The notes under the pieces: generated by a model | Seen by the model: the letters and a program-made list of their open reading frames with translations, nothing else | Told to the model about the DNA's origin: nothing | The model's database searches: none | DNA from: Vampirovibrionales bacterium | GTDB taxonomy: Bacteria; Cyanobacteriota; Vampirovibrionia; Vampirovibrionales; Vampirovibrionaceae | DNA length: 64,000 nt | Assembly: GCA_029262635.1 (NCBI GenBank) | Contig: JAJCZA010000012.1 | Span: forward strand, 62,001 to 126,000 | Direction of reading: 5' to 3' | In this document: piece after piece, positions 42,075-52,659 of the stretch | How positions within the stretch are numbered: the first letter of the stretch is position 1 | How the letters are laid out: every line of letters starts with the position of its first letter | Translations under genes and position numbers: made by a program

Positions 42075-43814
42075 TTGAACCTCGTGTCTGAAAACTTTTT
42101 GCCTCAAAACTACCTTACTTGCCTGCTTGCGCTGCCTATTGTTTTTGCGTTGGCTCTTCCCTTCCTTAAACCCAACGAAGGGAGTAAGAATATCCATTTT
42201 TATGGTGTAGGCGCTTCGGTTGTCCTTTTTCTGTTTTCGTCACTTGCCTGGCTGGTAACGGGGCGTTTAAAAGGTGATGGACTGAATCTTTTATACAATT
42301 CGTTAACGGAAGTTCATCCGTGGTTTCCTAATTTGGGGATTCACTATGCTGTCGGGGCTGATGGCCTGTCATTGACCATGATGATTTTAACCACGTTTCT
42401 GTTGGTGATGGCGTCAGTGGCCAGTATTACCAACATTAAAAAACGAGTTAAGCTTTACTATGGCATGTTGTTTATTCTTACCACGGCGGTGATGGGTGTT
42501 TTTCTGGCGCGGGACTCTTTCCTCTTTTTCCTTTTCTATGAGTTAGAACTGATTCCCATGTACTTGCTGATTGCCATTTGGGGCGGTCCGAATCGTAAAT
42601 ATGCATCGTTGAAATTTGTCTTGTACACGCTGTTTGGCTCGGTCTTTTTACTGGCTGGAATTTTAGGGCTTTATTTTCACATCAGTAGTACCGGTGGTAT
42701 CGCGGTGCAGGGACAAGAATTTCTGTTCCCGATTATTCAGGCCCATGCGGCGACGTTGGCACCGACGGCCCAGTTGTTAATCTTTTTGGCGTTTTTTATT
42801 GGTTTTGGCGTGAAATTGCCTATGGTGCCGTTTCATACTTGGTTACCGGATGCCCATGTTGAGGCGCCGACGCCGGTTAGTATGCTGTTAGCCGGGATTC
42901 TTTTGAAAATGGGCGCTTATGGGATGATGCGCTTTTGTTGGGAGTATTTGCCCGAAGCGGCTTACGAGCTTGCTCCATGGGTGGCGGCACTGGCGGTGAT
43001 TAACATTGTTTATACGGCTGGCGTTGCGCTGGTTCAAAAAGACTTAAAAAAACTGATTGCCTATAGTAGTGTCAGCCACATGGGCTTTGTCCTGTTGGGG
43101 CTAGCGGCCATGAATGAGCTTGGTTTTAATGGCGCCGTGTTTGTAATGTTTGCTCATGGAATCGTTAGTGCGGCGCTCTTTATGTGTGTGGGCACCCTGT
43201 ACACCCGAACCCATACTCGAATGATTGCGGATTTTGGTGGTCTGGGCAAGCAGGTACCGGTGATTTTCTACTTCTTTATGTTTATGTCCATGGCCAGTTT
43301 AGGTTTGCCCCTGTTAATCAGCTTTGCCAGTGAGACGCTGGTGTTTTATGGGGCGTTTTTGTCCGATTTCTTTCACCATACGATTCCTTTTTTCGGGTTG
43401 AAGCTCTTCTGGCATATGCGTTTAGCGACCTTGTTATCGGCGTTGGGTATTATTATTGGTGCCGCTTACCTGCTCTGGATGTTAAAGCGAGTCTTTTTTG
43501 GTGAGATGCCTAAAAAATGGAATCAGTTGGCCGACGCAAGCCGAAGCGAGGTCTTTGTGTTGGCGACGCTGGCTCTTTTGGTGATGGGTTATGGATTTCA
43601 ACCGGCGTTGATTACGCACCATTTTGAAGCGGAAGTGTCTAATGTGGCCCGAATGTATCCGATGATTCATGCGCGAAAGCAAATGGAAGCGTCGGCGGCG
43701 CGTCAAATAAAAGGACCAAAATCAACGATAAAACAGTTATCCAGTGCCGAATCAATATCTGGCGCACAAGTAGAAGACACTGTCGAACAACAGGAGTTGG
43801 TTACCTATGAATGA
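42075..43814 (+). CDS. nuoM: NADH-quinone oxidoreductase subunit M
   Basis: FYELELIPMYLLIAIWGGPNRKYASLKFVLYTLFGS, PFHTWLPDAHVEAPTPVSMLLAGILLKMGAYGMMRF. Confidence 0.97.
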   Translation: MNLVSENFLPQNYLTCLLALPIVFALALPFLKPNEGSKNIHFYGVGASVVLFLFSSLAWLVTGRLKGDGLNLLYNSLTEVHPWFPNLGIHYAVGADGLSLTMMILTTFLLVMASVASITNIKKRVKLYYGMLFILTTAVMGVFLARDSFLFFLFYELELIPMYLLIAIWGGPNRKYASLKFVLYTLFGSVFLLAGILGLYFHISSTGGIAVQGQEFLFPIIQAHAATLAPTAQLLIFLAFFIGFGVKLPMVPFHTWLPDAHVEAPTPVSMLLAGILLKMGAYGMMRFCWEYLPEAAYELAPWVAALAVINIVYTAGVALVQKDLKKLIAYSSVSHMGFVLLGLAAMNELGFNGAVFVMFAHGIVSAALFMCVGTLYTRTHTRMIADFGGLGKQVPVIFYFFMFMSMASLGLPLLISFASETLVFYGAFLSDFFHHTIPFFGLKLFWHMRLATLLSALGIIIGAAYLLWMLKRVFFGEMPKKWNQLADASRSEVFVLATLALLVMGYGFQPALITHHFEAEVSNVARMYPMIHARKQMEASAARQIKGPKSTIKQLSSAESISGAQVEDTVEQQELVTYE

Positions 43815-45453
43815 TTTGATTCAATCCATATTTGGTTGGGTTGTTGAAAGCCCGTTTGGGCAATTTGTCAGTGCAGAGAACCTGTTGTTACTGACTCCCG
43901 AATTCTTATTGCTGGTGGTGATTTCTGTGGGCCTGTTTCAAACCATGAGTGATCGTTTGGATGATCAGAAAGAAACCTGGAAGCTTTCTGTTCTCGGCGT
44001 GTTTTTGGCATTGTTTAGTCTGGTTTCAATTTTTCTCATTGTGGATCCAGCCGATGGAGTGTCTTATCTTTTTATGGACTCGTCGACTTTAATGCCATCG
44101 ACACTTGGCTTGCCTGTGTTCTATGACATGTTTCGGGCGGACCTGTTTTCTGTTACGGTTCGCTTTTTCCTTCTCCTGGGCACGTTGTTGGTCTTGCTCT
44201 TTTCCCGTCGTTATATTGAAACCCGCTCCTCAGTGCCCGGCGAGTTTTATATTCTGATGCTAGGCGCTACGCTAGGCGCTATGCTCATGGCGGGCGCTAA
44301 TGATCTCATCATGCTGTTTGTGGCGTTGGAAACCCTGGGGATTTCCTCTTTTATTCTGGCGGGCTACTTACGTGGGGAGCCAAAAAGTACAGAAGCCTCT
44401 CTGAAGTATCTGGTGTTTGGTGGAACCGCTACGGCTGTTCTGCTGTTTGGTTTTTCGCTATTGTATGGTCTTTCAGGTGGACAAACCGGCTTTCAGGAAA
44501 TTGTCCAGGGACTTCAACAGGCCAATAGCTCTGGCCTAAATTTTGCCGTGGTGTCACTCATGTTTATCATGATTTTAGGTGGGTTTGCGTTTAAATTATC
44601 GGCAGCGCCTTTTCATATGTGGACACCGGATATCTATGAAGGTGCGCCCACTCCGGTGACCGCGTTTTTATCCGTGGTGTCCAAAATGGGTGCTTTTGCG
44701 ATGGTAATCCGCTTCCTTTTTGTTGTGTTGAGTGTGGCACCGGCGCAAGAGATACTGATGCCTCTTTACATGATTTTTGGCGTACTGGCGTTGATTTCGA
44801 TGACGCTGGGCAACGTGGCGGCGCTTAAGCAAACCACCATTAAGCGCATGCTGGCTTACAGTACCATTGCCCATGTTGGGTATCTTTTCCTCGGCTTTCT
44901 GGTGATGGGTGTGGATTCCATTTCCAGTATCCTGTTTTACCTAATGACCTATGTATTTATGAATCTCGGCGCCTTTGCCGTGGCGGTTCAGTTTACCAAT
45001 GAAACGGGACGGGATGATATTGCCGCCTATGCCGGGCTGGTTCAGAAAAAACCGTTCCTTGCTTTCTATATGACTTTTTTCTTGCTTTCGCTGGCTGGAA
45101 TTCCCATTACGGCTGGCTTTTTCGCTAAATTTTTCCTTTTTCAAACCGTTGCGGCGGCTGGTAGTGGCTATATCTGGTTTGTTGTTATCGCTTTGTTAAA
45201 TAGTACCATTTCACTCTATTACTATATCAATGTGATTCGACTGATGTTGGTAGCCGAGCCGTCAGACACGGTAATCGCTATGTCACGACGGGTGGAATTT
45301 GCCACCGCTCTTCCGGTTACGTTGGCGTTGATGATTTGTTTCTTGGGAACACTACTTCTTGGTGTGTATGCGGATCCCTTGATGGCCCTATCACGTGATG
45401 CCGTAAGTCAACTTAAGGTGACGGATTCGCAAATGCTGTCTCAGTCAAAATAG
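43807..45453 (+). CDS. nuoN: NADH-quinone oxidoreductase subunit N
   Basis: APFHMWTPDIYEGAPTPVTAFLSVVSKMGAF, MLAYSTIAHVGYLFLG. Confidence 0.97.
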   Translation: MNDLIQSIFGWVVESPFGQFVSAENLLLLTPEFLLLVVISVGLFQTMSDRLDDQKETWKLSVLGVFLALFSLVSIFLIVDPADGVSYLFMDSSTLMPSTLGLPVFYDMFRADLFSVTVRFFLLLGTLLVLLFSRRYIETRSSVPGEFYILMLGATLGAMLMAGANDLIMLFVALETLGISSFILAGYLRGEPKSTEASLKYLVFGGTATAVLLFGFSLLYGLSGGQTGFQEIVQGLQQANSSGLNFAVVSLMFIMILGGFAFKLSAAPFHMWTPDIYEGAPTPVTAFLSVVSKMGAFAMVIRFLFVVLSVAPAQEILMPLYMIFGVLALISMTLGNVAALKQTTIKRMLAYSTIAHVGYLFLGFLVMGVDSISSILFYLMTYVFMNLGAFAVAVQFTNETGRDDIAAYAGLVQKKPFLAFYMTFFLLSLAGIPITAGFFAKFFLFQTVAAAGSGYIWFVVIALLNSTISLYYYINVIRLMLVAEPSDTVIAMSRRVEFATALPVTLALMICFLGTLLLGVYADPLMALSRDAVSQLKVTDSQMLSQSK

Positions 45454-46861
45454 GCGGTGTCGGGACAGTAACTTCATGTTGAACGGGCATGTGATGTTGG
45501 GCCATTAACATCTGGAGTTGCTTTAATGATCGCTGACTTAGTAATGTGTTGCGATAAGCTTTCCACTCCTGCTTTTTTTTAAATTTTCGTTTCCCTGGGA
45601 GTAAACCATTGGCCAGTTCGGGTAAAATGCCCCAGTTGCTGTTAATGGGCTGAAAATTTTTGCCGACAGCTTCGTCTCGGGTAATGTAATGGAGAAGGGA
45701 GCCGAGCATGGTTTCTCGTGGCAGGATCAAGAGAGGTTTGTTTTCTACCCGCTGGCGGATATTGAGAGCTGCTATTAAGCCAGTGGCAATGGACTCCGTG
45801 TAACCTTCAGTTCCCGTGAGTTGTCCTCCGATGAAGATGTGAGGGTCGGTTTTGAGCTGAAGCGTGGATTGAAGAACCTCTGGGCTATGAAGGTAGGTGT
45901 TTCGATGCATTACCCCGTAGCGAACCACATCGGCGGACTCCAGGCCCGGAATCATTTGGATCATGGCTTTTTGGTCGCCCCATTTAATGTTGGTTTGGAA
46001 ACCAACCATGTTATAGAGGGTGCCTTCCCGGTTATCCTGTCGGAGCTGTACTACCGCATAGGGCCAGCGTCCTGTTTTTGGGTCGGTTAGCCCCACCGGT
46101 TTCATCGGGCCATAACGCAGGGTATCAATACCCCGTGAAGCAATGACTTCCACGGGGAGACAATTTTCAAAGTAGTTGGCTTTCTCGTCTTTTTCAAAGG
46201 TTTTCAATTCTATTTTTTCCGATGCCAGAATAAATTGAACCAGCGCCTCGTATTGGACCTGATCCAGTGGGCAGTTGATATAGCTTTGGGGTTCTTCGGA
46301 AATCTTTTCATCCCCGTAGCGATCCAGCACAAAGGCCGTATCGAAATTGATTGATTCTTTCGTTATGATGGGCGAAGCGGCATCAAAGAAAAAGAGTTGT
46401 TGTCGGTTGACCTTTTGGGCGAGCGCTTCGGTGAGCTTGGGAGAGGTCATAGGACCGGTGGCGATGAGAATAAAGTCGGCGTCTTCAGGTAGGGTGTCGA
46501 TTTCTTCGCCCTTAAAATCAATGTTTGGATGGGCCATAATACGATCCGTGACTCGTTGAGCAAACTCGTCCCGATCCACGGCCAAGGCTTTGCCCGCCGG
46601 GACTGAAATTTCCTGGGCAATGGCCAAAAGCTGACAATTTAAAGTGTCCAACTCTAGTTTGAGCAAGCCGCTGGCAGTAGTCGGGCCTTGAGAGCCAAAG
46701 CTATTACTGCATACGATTTCAGCTAAATTGGTATTATGGTGGGCCGGGGATTTTTTTTGAGGTTTCATGTCATATAAGGTGACCGGAATCCCTTGTTCGG
46801 CGAGTTGAAGCGCGGCTTCCGAGCCGGCGAGTCCGCCGCCGATAATCACAATATAGGCCAT
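45413..46861 (-). CDS. trmFO: Folate/FAD-dependent tRNA (uracil-54-C5)-methyltransferase
   Basis: IIGGGLAGSEAALQLAEQGIPVTLYDMKPQKKSPAHHNTNLAEIVCSNSF; INCPLDQVQYEA; QLTGTEGYTESIATGLIAA. Confidence 0.96.
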   Translation of the reverse strand: MAYIVIIGGGLAGSEAALQLAEQGIPVTLYDMKPQKKSPAHHNTNLAEIVCSNSFGSQGPTTASGLLKLELDTLNCQLLAIAQEISVPAGKALAVDRDEFAQRVTDRIMAHPNIDFKGEEIDTLPEDADFILIATGPMTSPKLTEALAQKVNRQQLFFFDAASPIITKESINFDTAFVLDRYGDEKISEEPQSYINCPLDQVQYEALVQFILASEKIELKTFEKDEKANYFENCLPVEVIASRGIDTLRYGPMKPVGLTDPKTGRWPYAVVQLRQDNREGTLYNMVGFQTNIKWGDQKAMIQMIPGLESADVVRYGVMHRNTYLHSPEVLQSTLQLKTDPHIFIGGQLTGTEGYTESIATGLIAALNIRQRVENKPLLILPRETMLGSLLHYITRDEAVGKNFQPINSNWGILPELANGLLPGKRKFKKKQEWKAYRNTLLSQRSLKQLQMLMAQHHMPVQHEVTVPTPPILTETAFANPSP

Positions 46862-47028
46862 TAGGTTTGAATCCTTTGTTTTGGGGCGTGTTAAAGGGTC
46901 GATTGCTTTTGTATTGTATCTAAAACAGGGTTTATTTTATGTTTTCGATTTTTCGCATCCTTCTGCCATAATAGAAAATATCATTCCGTCGATGGTACCG
47001 ATTGACGATAAACCGGGAGTTTTTCTTT

Positions 47029-47934
47029 TTGACAAAATCCATACCGAAATTGGCTTATTTAGGTCCGGAAGGTTCCCATTCCCATCAGGCGGCTTTACGT
47101 TTGGTCGCGGATGAACGTCTTAAAGGTGCCTTAGTCGATTATGAACTGGTGTCGTACGCCTCGCTAAACACGTTGATTGAGGCGGTGAGTGCCGGAAAGG
47201 TTCAATTCGGCATGATGCCGGTGGAAAACGCTTTGGAAGGATCCGTTATCGAATCCATTGAAGCTTTGGGCGGCGAGTCGTATTCGTTGGATATTGTGCT
47301 GGAATGTTCTTATCCTGTGATTCATTGCTTAATTCAGAAAGGAGGGAAGGAACGGCCTATTTTATCGGTCATGTCTCATCCTCAGGCATTAGGACAATGT
47401 CGAGAAACCCTAAAGACGCTTTTTGGTAACACGTTGGAAAAAGAGGCCATGTCGTCCACATCAGAAGCAGTTCAGCAGTTGGCTGACGCAGAACCCTCCT
47501 GTGCGGCCATTGGAACGGAACGAGCGGCTCAACTGTATGGAATGACTGTGGTTCGCCGTGATATGAGTGATTCGCCTGATAACGTTACCCGGTTTATGCT
47601 GATCACGTCGGCAAAGTCGTCCGGGGAGAAACAGCGGTTTTCCTTTCTCTCAAAGACGGAGTCGGTTAAAACGTTCCTCTGCATGGGGCTGGAGGAGCGA
47701 CCGGGTGTATTGGTCGATATGTTACTGGTATTAAAGGCCTATGGGATTAATATGACCCGAATTGAGTCTCGTCCCAATCGGCAAGATGTGGGTACGTATC
47801 GTTTTTTTATTGACGTGGAAAAGGATTTGAAGCAACCGGAATACGAACGGGTCAACATGTATCTGGAAGCCGATACAACTTATCTTAAAACGTTAGGGCC
47901 TTATTATGCGTTGGGACACCTGCAATCAAGCTGA
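47029..47934 (+). CDS. pheA: Prephenate dehydratase with ACT domain
   Basis: LAYLGPEGSHSHQAAL, MPVENALEGSV, DNVTRFMLI, ERPGVLVDMLLVLKAYGINMTRIESRP; TTG start inferred. Confidence 0.95.
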   Translation: MTKSIPKLAYLGPEGSHSHQAALRLVADERLKGALVDYELVSYASLNTLIEAVSAGKVQFGMMPVENALEGSVIESIEALGGESYSLDIVLECSYPVIHCLIQKGGKERPILSVMSHPQALGQCRETLKTLFGNTLEKEAMSSTSEAVQQLADAEPSCAAIGTERAAQLYGMTVVRRDMSDSPDNVTRFMLITSAKSSGEKQRFSFLSKTESVKTFLCMGLEERPGVLVDMLLVLKAYGINMTRIESRPNRQDVGTYRFFIDVEKDLKQPEYERVNMYLEADTTYLKTLGPYYALGHLQSS

Positions 47935-48660
47935 TTTATCACCCTTCTTTTGGGCTAACTGGCCACGGTCAATTAAATCTTGAAAATACTTTCTTTCTTT
48001 TTCTTTATACTTGTCATCCTCTTTTCGCTTTTGAACCCCCACATGTGAAAGAACACCCATTGTCATTGAGATGTCATTAGGGCCTTTTATTGTAATATTA
48101 AGAGGGTCTAATTTTTTTCGATAACTATGATGAAGGATTTTTCGACCGATCATAAGATGATTGGAAGTGAGGACTAATTTGGATTCTCCCAGAATGTCAC
48201 CGATTGTCGCGGCTGGCATCTTATCTTCAATGCTTAATAAATTTTCATTTTCTCTTAGTGTCACCATGACGTCGGTTAGTTCTCCGACAGAAGGGTGCTG
48301 ATATTTTATAGGTAGATATCCTTCGCCCTTTAGAAGAATTTCATCCTTTTTCAGTGGTTTCATTATTTCTTTAAACAGGGCTCGTTCCTTAAAAAAGGAT
48401 TGTACGAGCAAGCTAAAGCTATATTTCTTTTTAGAATGTATCATCTCGTCCAAAATTACTTTAAAGTGATTGGCTCGCTCTTTTGGGATCGATTCAACAG
48501 GGATAGTATACCCTTCCTCAACGAGGCTAACCTTATAGCGGGTGTCCATATAACGTTCATCGAAGACTCTTTTATCCGTTCTGGAAATAACCAAGCCCCG
48601 AAACTGAGGTTGTGCGAATAGACGCATCATTTCCCCTTTCTTATTTGAGGTTAAAACCAC
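47926..48660 (-). CDS. Hypothetical protein, 244 aa
   Basis: Intact ORF, relatively AT-rich, no recognised family. Confidence 0.6.
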   Translation of the reverse strand: MVLTSNKKGEMMRLFAQPQFRGLVISRTDKRVFDERYMDTRYKVSLVEEGYTIPVESIPKERANHFKVILDEMIHSKKKYSFSLLVQSFFKERALFKEIMKPLKKDEILLKGEGYLPIKYQHPSVGELTDVMVTLRENENLLSIEDKMPAATIGDILGESKLVLTSNHLMIGRKILHHSYRKKLDPLNITIKGPNDISMTMGVLSHVGVQKRKEDDKYKEKERKYFQDLIDRGQLAQKKGDKSA

Positions 48661-48842
48661 CGTCGCTTATTGATTGTAGTTTAATTAAAAAAGAAAAAAG
48701 CGCAAATTTTCTAAAATAACGATTTTCAAGCCTTCTCACTCGATTTAACTTGATCTTAGTCCTCGGTTTAAGCGAGAATAAAAGGATTAGGATATTTTAC
48801 ATATAAACCACAACCTGTTACGTATCTTGTTGAAAGCCTCTT

Positions 48843-49133
48843 ATGACTGTAATAGATCAAGAAACAATAGATCATGTGGCCAAGCTGGCTCGGTTAGACT
48901 TGACCGATGCTGAAAAAGAGCAATATACTCAGGAATTGACCAATATTATTCAACTGATTGAGTCGCTCAACACCATGGATGTCAGTCAAGTGACCCTTGA
49001 ACTGGATGCTTCTCAAGAGGTCCCCTTTCGGGAGGATCTCCCTCAACAACGGTTTGACCGGAAAGATCTCTTGAAGATTGCACCGGAGCCCGAAGAAGGG
49101 TTTTTCCGGGTTCCTAAAATTCTTGAGAACTAA
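48843..49133 (+). CDS. gatC: Asp/Glu-tRNA amidotransferase subunit C
   Basis: VAKLARLDLTDAEKEQYTQELTNIIQLIESLNTMDV, REDLP. Confidence 0.95.
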   Translation: MTVIDQETIDHVAKLARLDLTDAEKEQYTQELTNIIQLIESLNTMDVSQVTLELDASQEVPFREDLPQQRFDRKDLLKIAPEPEEGFFRVPKILEN

Positions 49134-49145
49134 ACCATTCAATGA

Positions 49146-50816
<1,671 letters not shown>

Positions 50817-51057
50817 AAACTTTCGACGATAAGAAACAATCCGTACAACCGAGAGAATGACGTAACTCAAGGGGGCATCAGCCTTCTTGTCAATGAACGG
50901 ACTTAACTGTAACGATAAGTTAAGATTGTTCGCGACATCCCTTCATGAAAACCCAATTAGGCCGATAGCATTAATAGAGCGGCAGAAAAGGTTTGTCCGC
51001 CTTTTTACGCATGCGAAGAACGTACAAGCGAACAAAAAAGAGAGTGTGTTGTTTTTT

Positions 51058-51987
51058 ATGGTGCTTTTAAGAGGGTTGAAAAGAACTCGGATTAAGCAGA
51101 TTCGGTGGGTGGGCATTTTGCTTGTGCTTATTGCTTACTTTAGTTTCTTAGAGCTTAAAATTCCTCTGACACCTGAGGGGTCGTCTGCTCAGGCGACTTT
51201 TCTAGGAGCATCAACCGCTTCTGCGGATTCGAAGGTGTCGCCAGACGAACAGCGAGAGATGAAAAAAGAGGCAGTGGTCATTCGCCCCCGGTTTTTTATT
51301 AATAATAACGACTATCAACCTTCTTGGACGACCTTACCGCTGGATCAATCCATTCAAATGGAACTTCTGGATGAGTCGTTCACGTTAAAGCAAACCCAAA
51401 ATCATTTGGGCACGGAATATTTTAGCTACGCAGGCTATTTATTTTCCCAGATTGCCAATCAGACGAATGACCCTGAAGCCACTGTCGCTCTTCAGAATCT
51501 GGTTAAAAGTACTCATGAACTAAAAACCTATATGAATAATAGCGGAAAAACCTGGTTTGATGGTACGCCTACCGCTAACATGGATCACCTTCAAATCCGT
51601 TCTTATATCATGGGTAATTTGAACCAGCTTAACGCCAGCGCCATCCATCGAACAGATTACTATTCAAATGGTTCGTTTCAAGATTATTCGACGAACAATC
51701 AACAGAAAAAGCCAGGGCCGTCGCTTCAGCGTTTTCAAGAGAGTTTTAAAACAGTGCGCCAAACCCGGTTTATGCAAAACCATCCAGAAACCATGGCTCT
51801 GATTAAGAAACAGGTTGCCCTGCTGGATGCACTGGCCATGAATCTTGAACTCCGCTGGGAAAGTCGTCTTGTTTCCAAAAATCCACAGGCCAAAGTGACC
51901 CGGATGCGCATTTTCGCTGAACAGACCTTGCTCATTGAGCCTGAATACATGGTCACAGCGACCAGTCCTTTTATGGCAACCCAGTAA
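51058..51987 (+). CDS. Hypothetical membrane-anchored/secreted protein
   Basis: ATG inferred at MVLLRGLKRTR followed by a TM segment. Confidence 0.6.
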   Translation: MVLLRGLKRTRIKQIRWVGILLVLIAYFSFLELKIPLTPEGSSAQATFLGASTASADSKVSPDEQREMKKEAVVIRPRFFINNNDYQPSWTTLPLDQSIQMELLDESFTLKQTQNHLGTEYFSYAGYLFSQIANQTNDPEATVALQNLVKSTHELKTYMNNSGKTWFDGTPTANMDHLQIRSYIMGNLNQLNASAIHRTDYYSNGSFQDYSTNNQQKKPGPSLQRFQESFKTVRQTRFMQNHPETMALIKKQVALLDALAMNLELRWESRLVSKNPQAKVTRMRIFAEQTLLIEPEYMVTATSPFMATQ

Positions 51988-52008
51988 AAGTGCGCTACAA
52001 TAAAAATA

Positions 52009-52581
52009 ATGAAGCGATGTATGACTGGATTCCAGACGGCTCTGAAGAGGCCATGGCCAAAGGCTCTGACTGTCTTGATTCTATTGATTTTCTTTTCGCC
52101 CTCAGCGTATAGCTATCATATTGAGGATAATGTGATAGTTCACGCCCAACAGGGAGGGAAACTTATGGTGCTTCAACGATATAATGAAGCCATTGAGGAG
52201 TTTAAAATCGGACTTCGCCTCAATCCATACTCCTCTTTATCCGCCTCGCTCTATAATAATCTGGGCATTGCTTACCAAAAGACCAGAAACTTCCCCATGG
52301 CGATTTCTTCTTACCAGCGAGCCATCCGAATTCATCCTAATTTTGAACTCTATTACAAAAATTTAATTCAAACTTATGCTGATGCCCGTAAGCTTTCCAG
52401 CGCTCGAAACACGATGCGCCATATTCTAAGCATTAATCCAGAGGATAGTGAGGCGTGGTATTTGATGGGCTTGATTTTCGATAAAATGGGAGAAAAACAA
52501 GACGCAAGAGATGCGTTTTCCAGATTTTTGAAACTGGAACCTGAATCACGTCTTGCTCAAAGCGCAAGACGTTATCTGTAA
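52009..52581 (+). CDS. TPR-repeat protein
   Basis: Signal-like N-terminus and TPRs (SLYNNLGIAYQKTRNFPMAISSYQRAIRIHPNF). Confidence 0.85.
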   Translation: MKRCMTGFQTALKRPWPKALTVLILLIFFSPSAYSYHIEDNVIVHAQQGGKLMVLQRYNEAIEEFKIGLRLNPYSSLSASLYNNLGIAYQKTRNFPMAISSYQRAIRIHPNFELYYKNLIQTYADARKLSSARNTMRHILSINPEDSEAWYLMGLIFDKMGEKQDARDAFSRFLKLEPESRLAQSARRYL

Positions 52582-52659
52582 TCCCGTTTCTGTTTCGGTT
52601 AAAATAGTAGAATCAGGTATGAAGGAACTCGATTATTATAGAGAAGGGAATCAACACGC

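Noticed and set aside
44254-44286. Tandem GGCGCTA repeats in nuoN
   Set aside because: In-frame codons for LGATLGAML in a TM helix; ordinary coding repetition.
46881-47114. Phe/Tyr-rich ORF (FVLYLKQGLFYVFDFS) upstream of pheA, suggestive of a Phe leader peptide
   Set aside because: The ORF has no stop before pheA and runs through the pheA start in another frame. There is no terminator hairpin with U-run, so the composition is probably chance.
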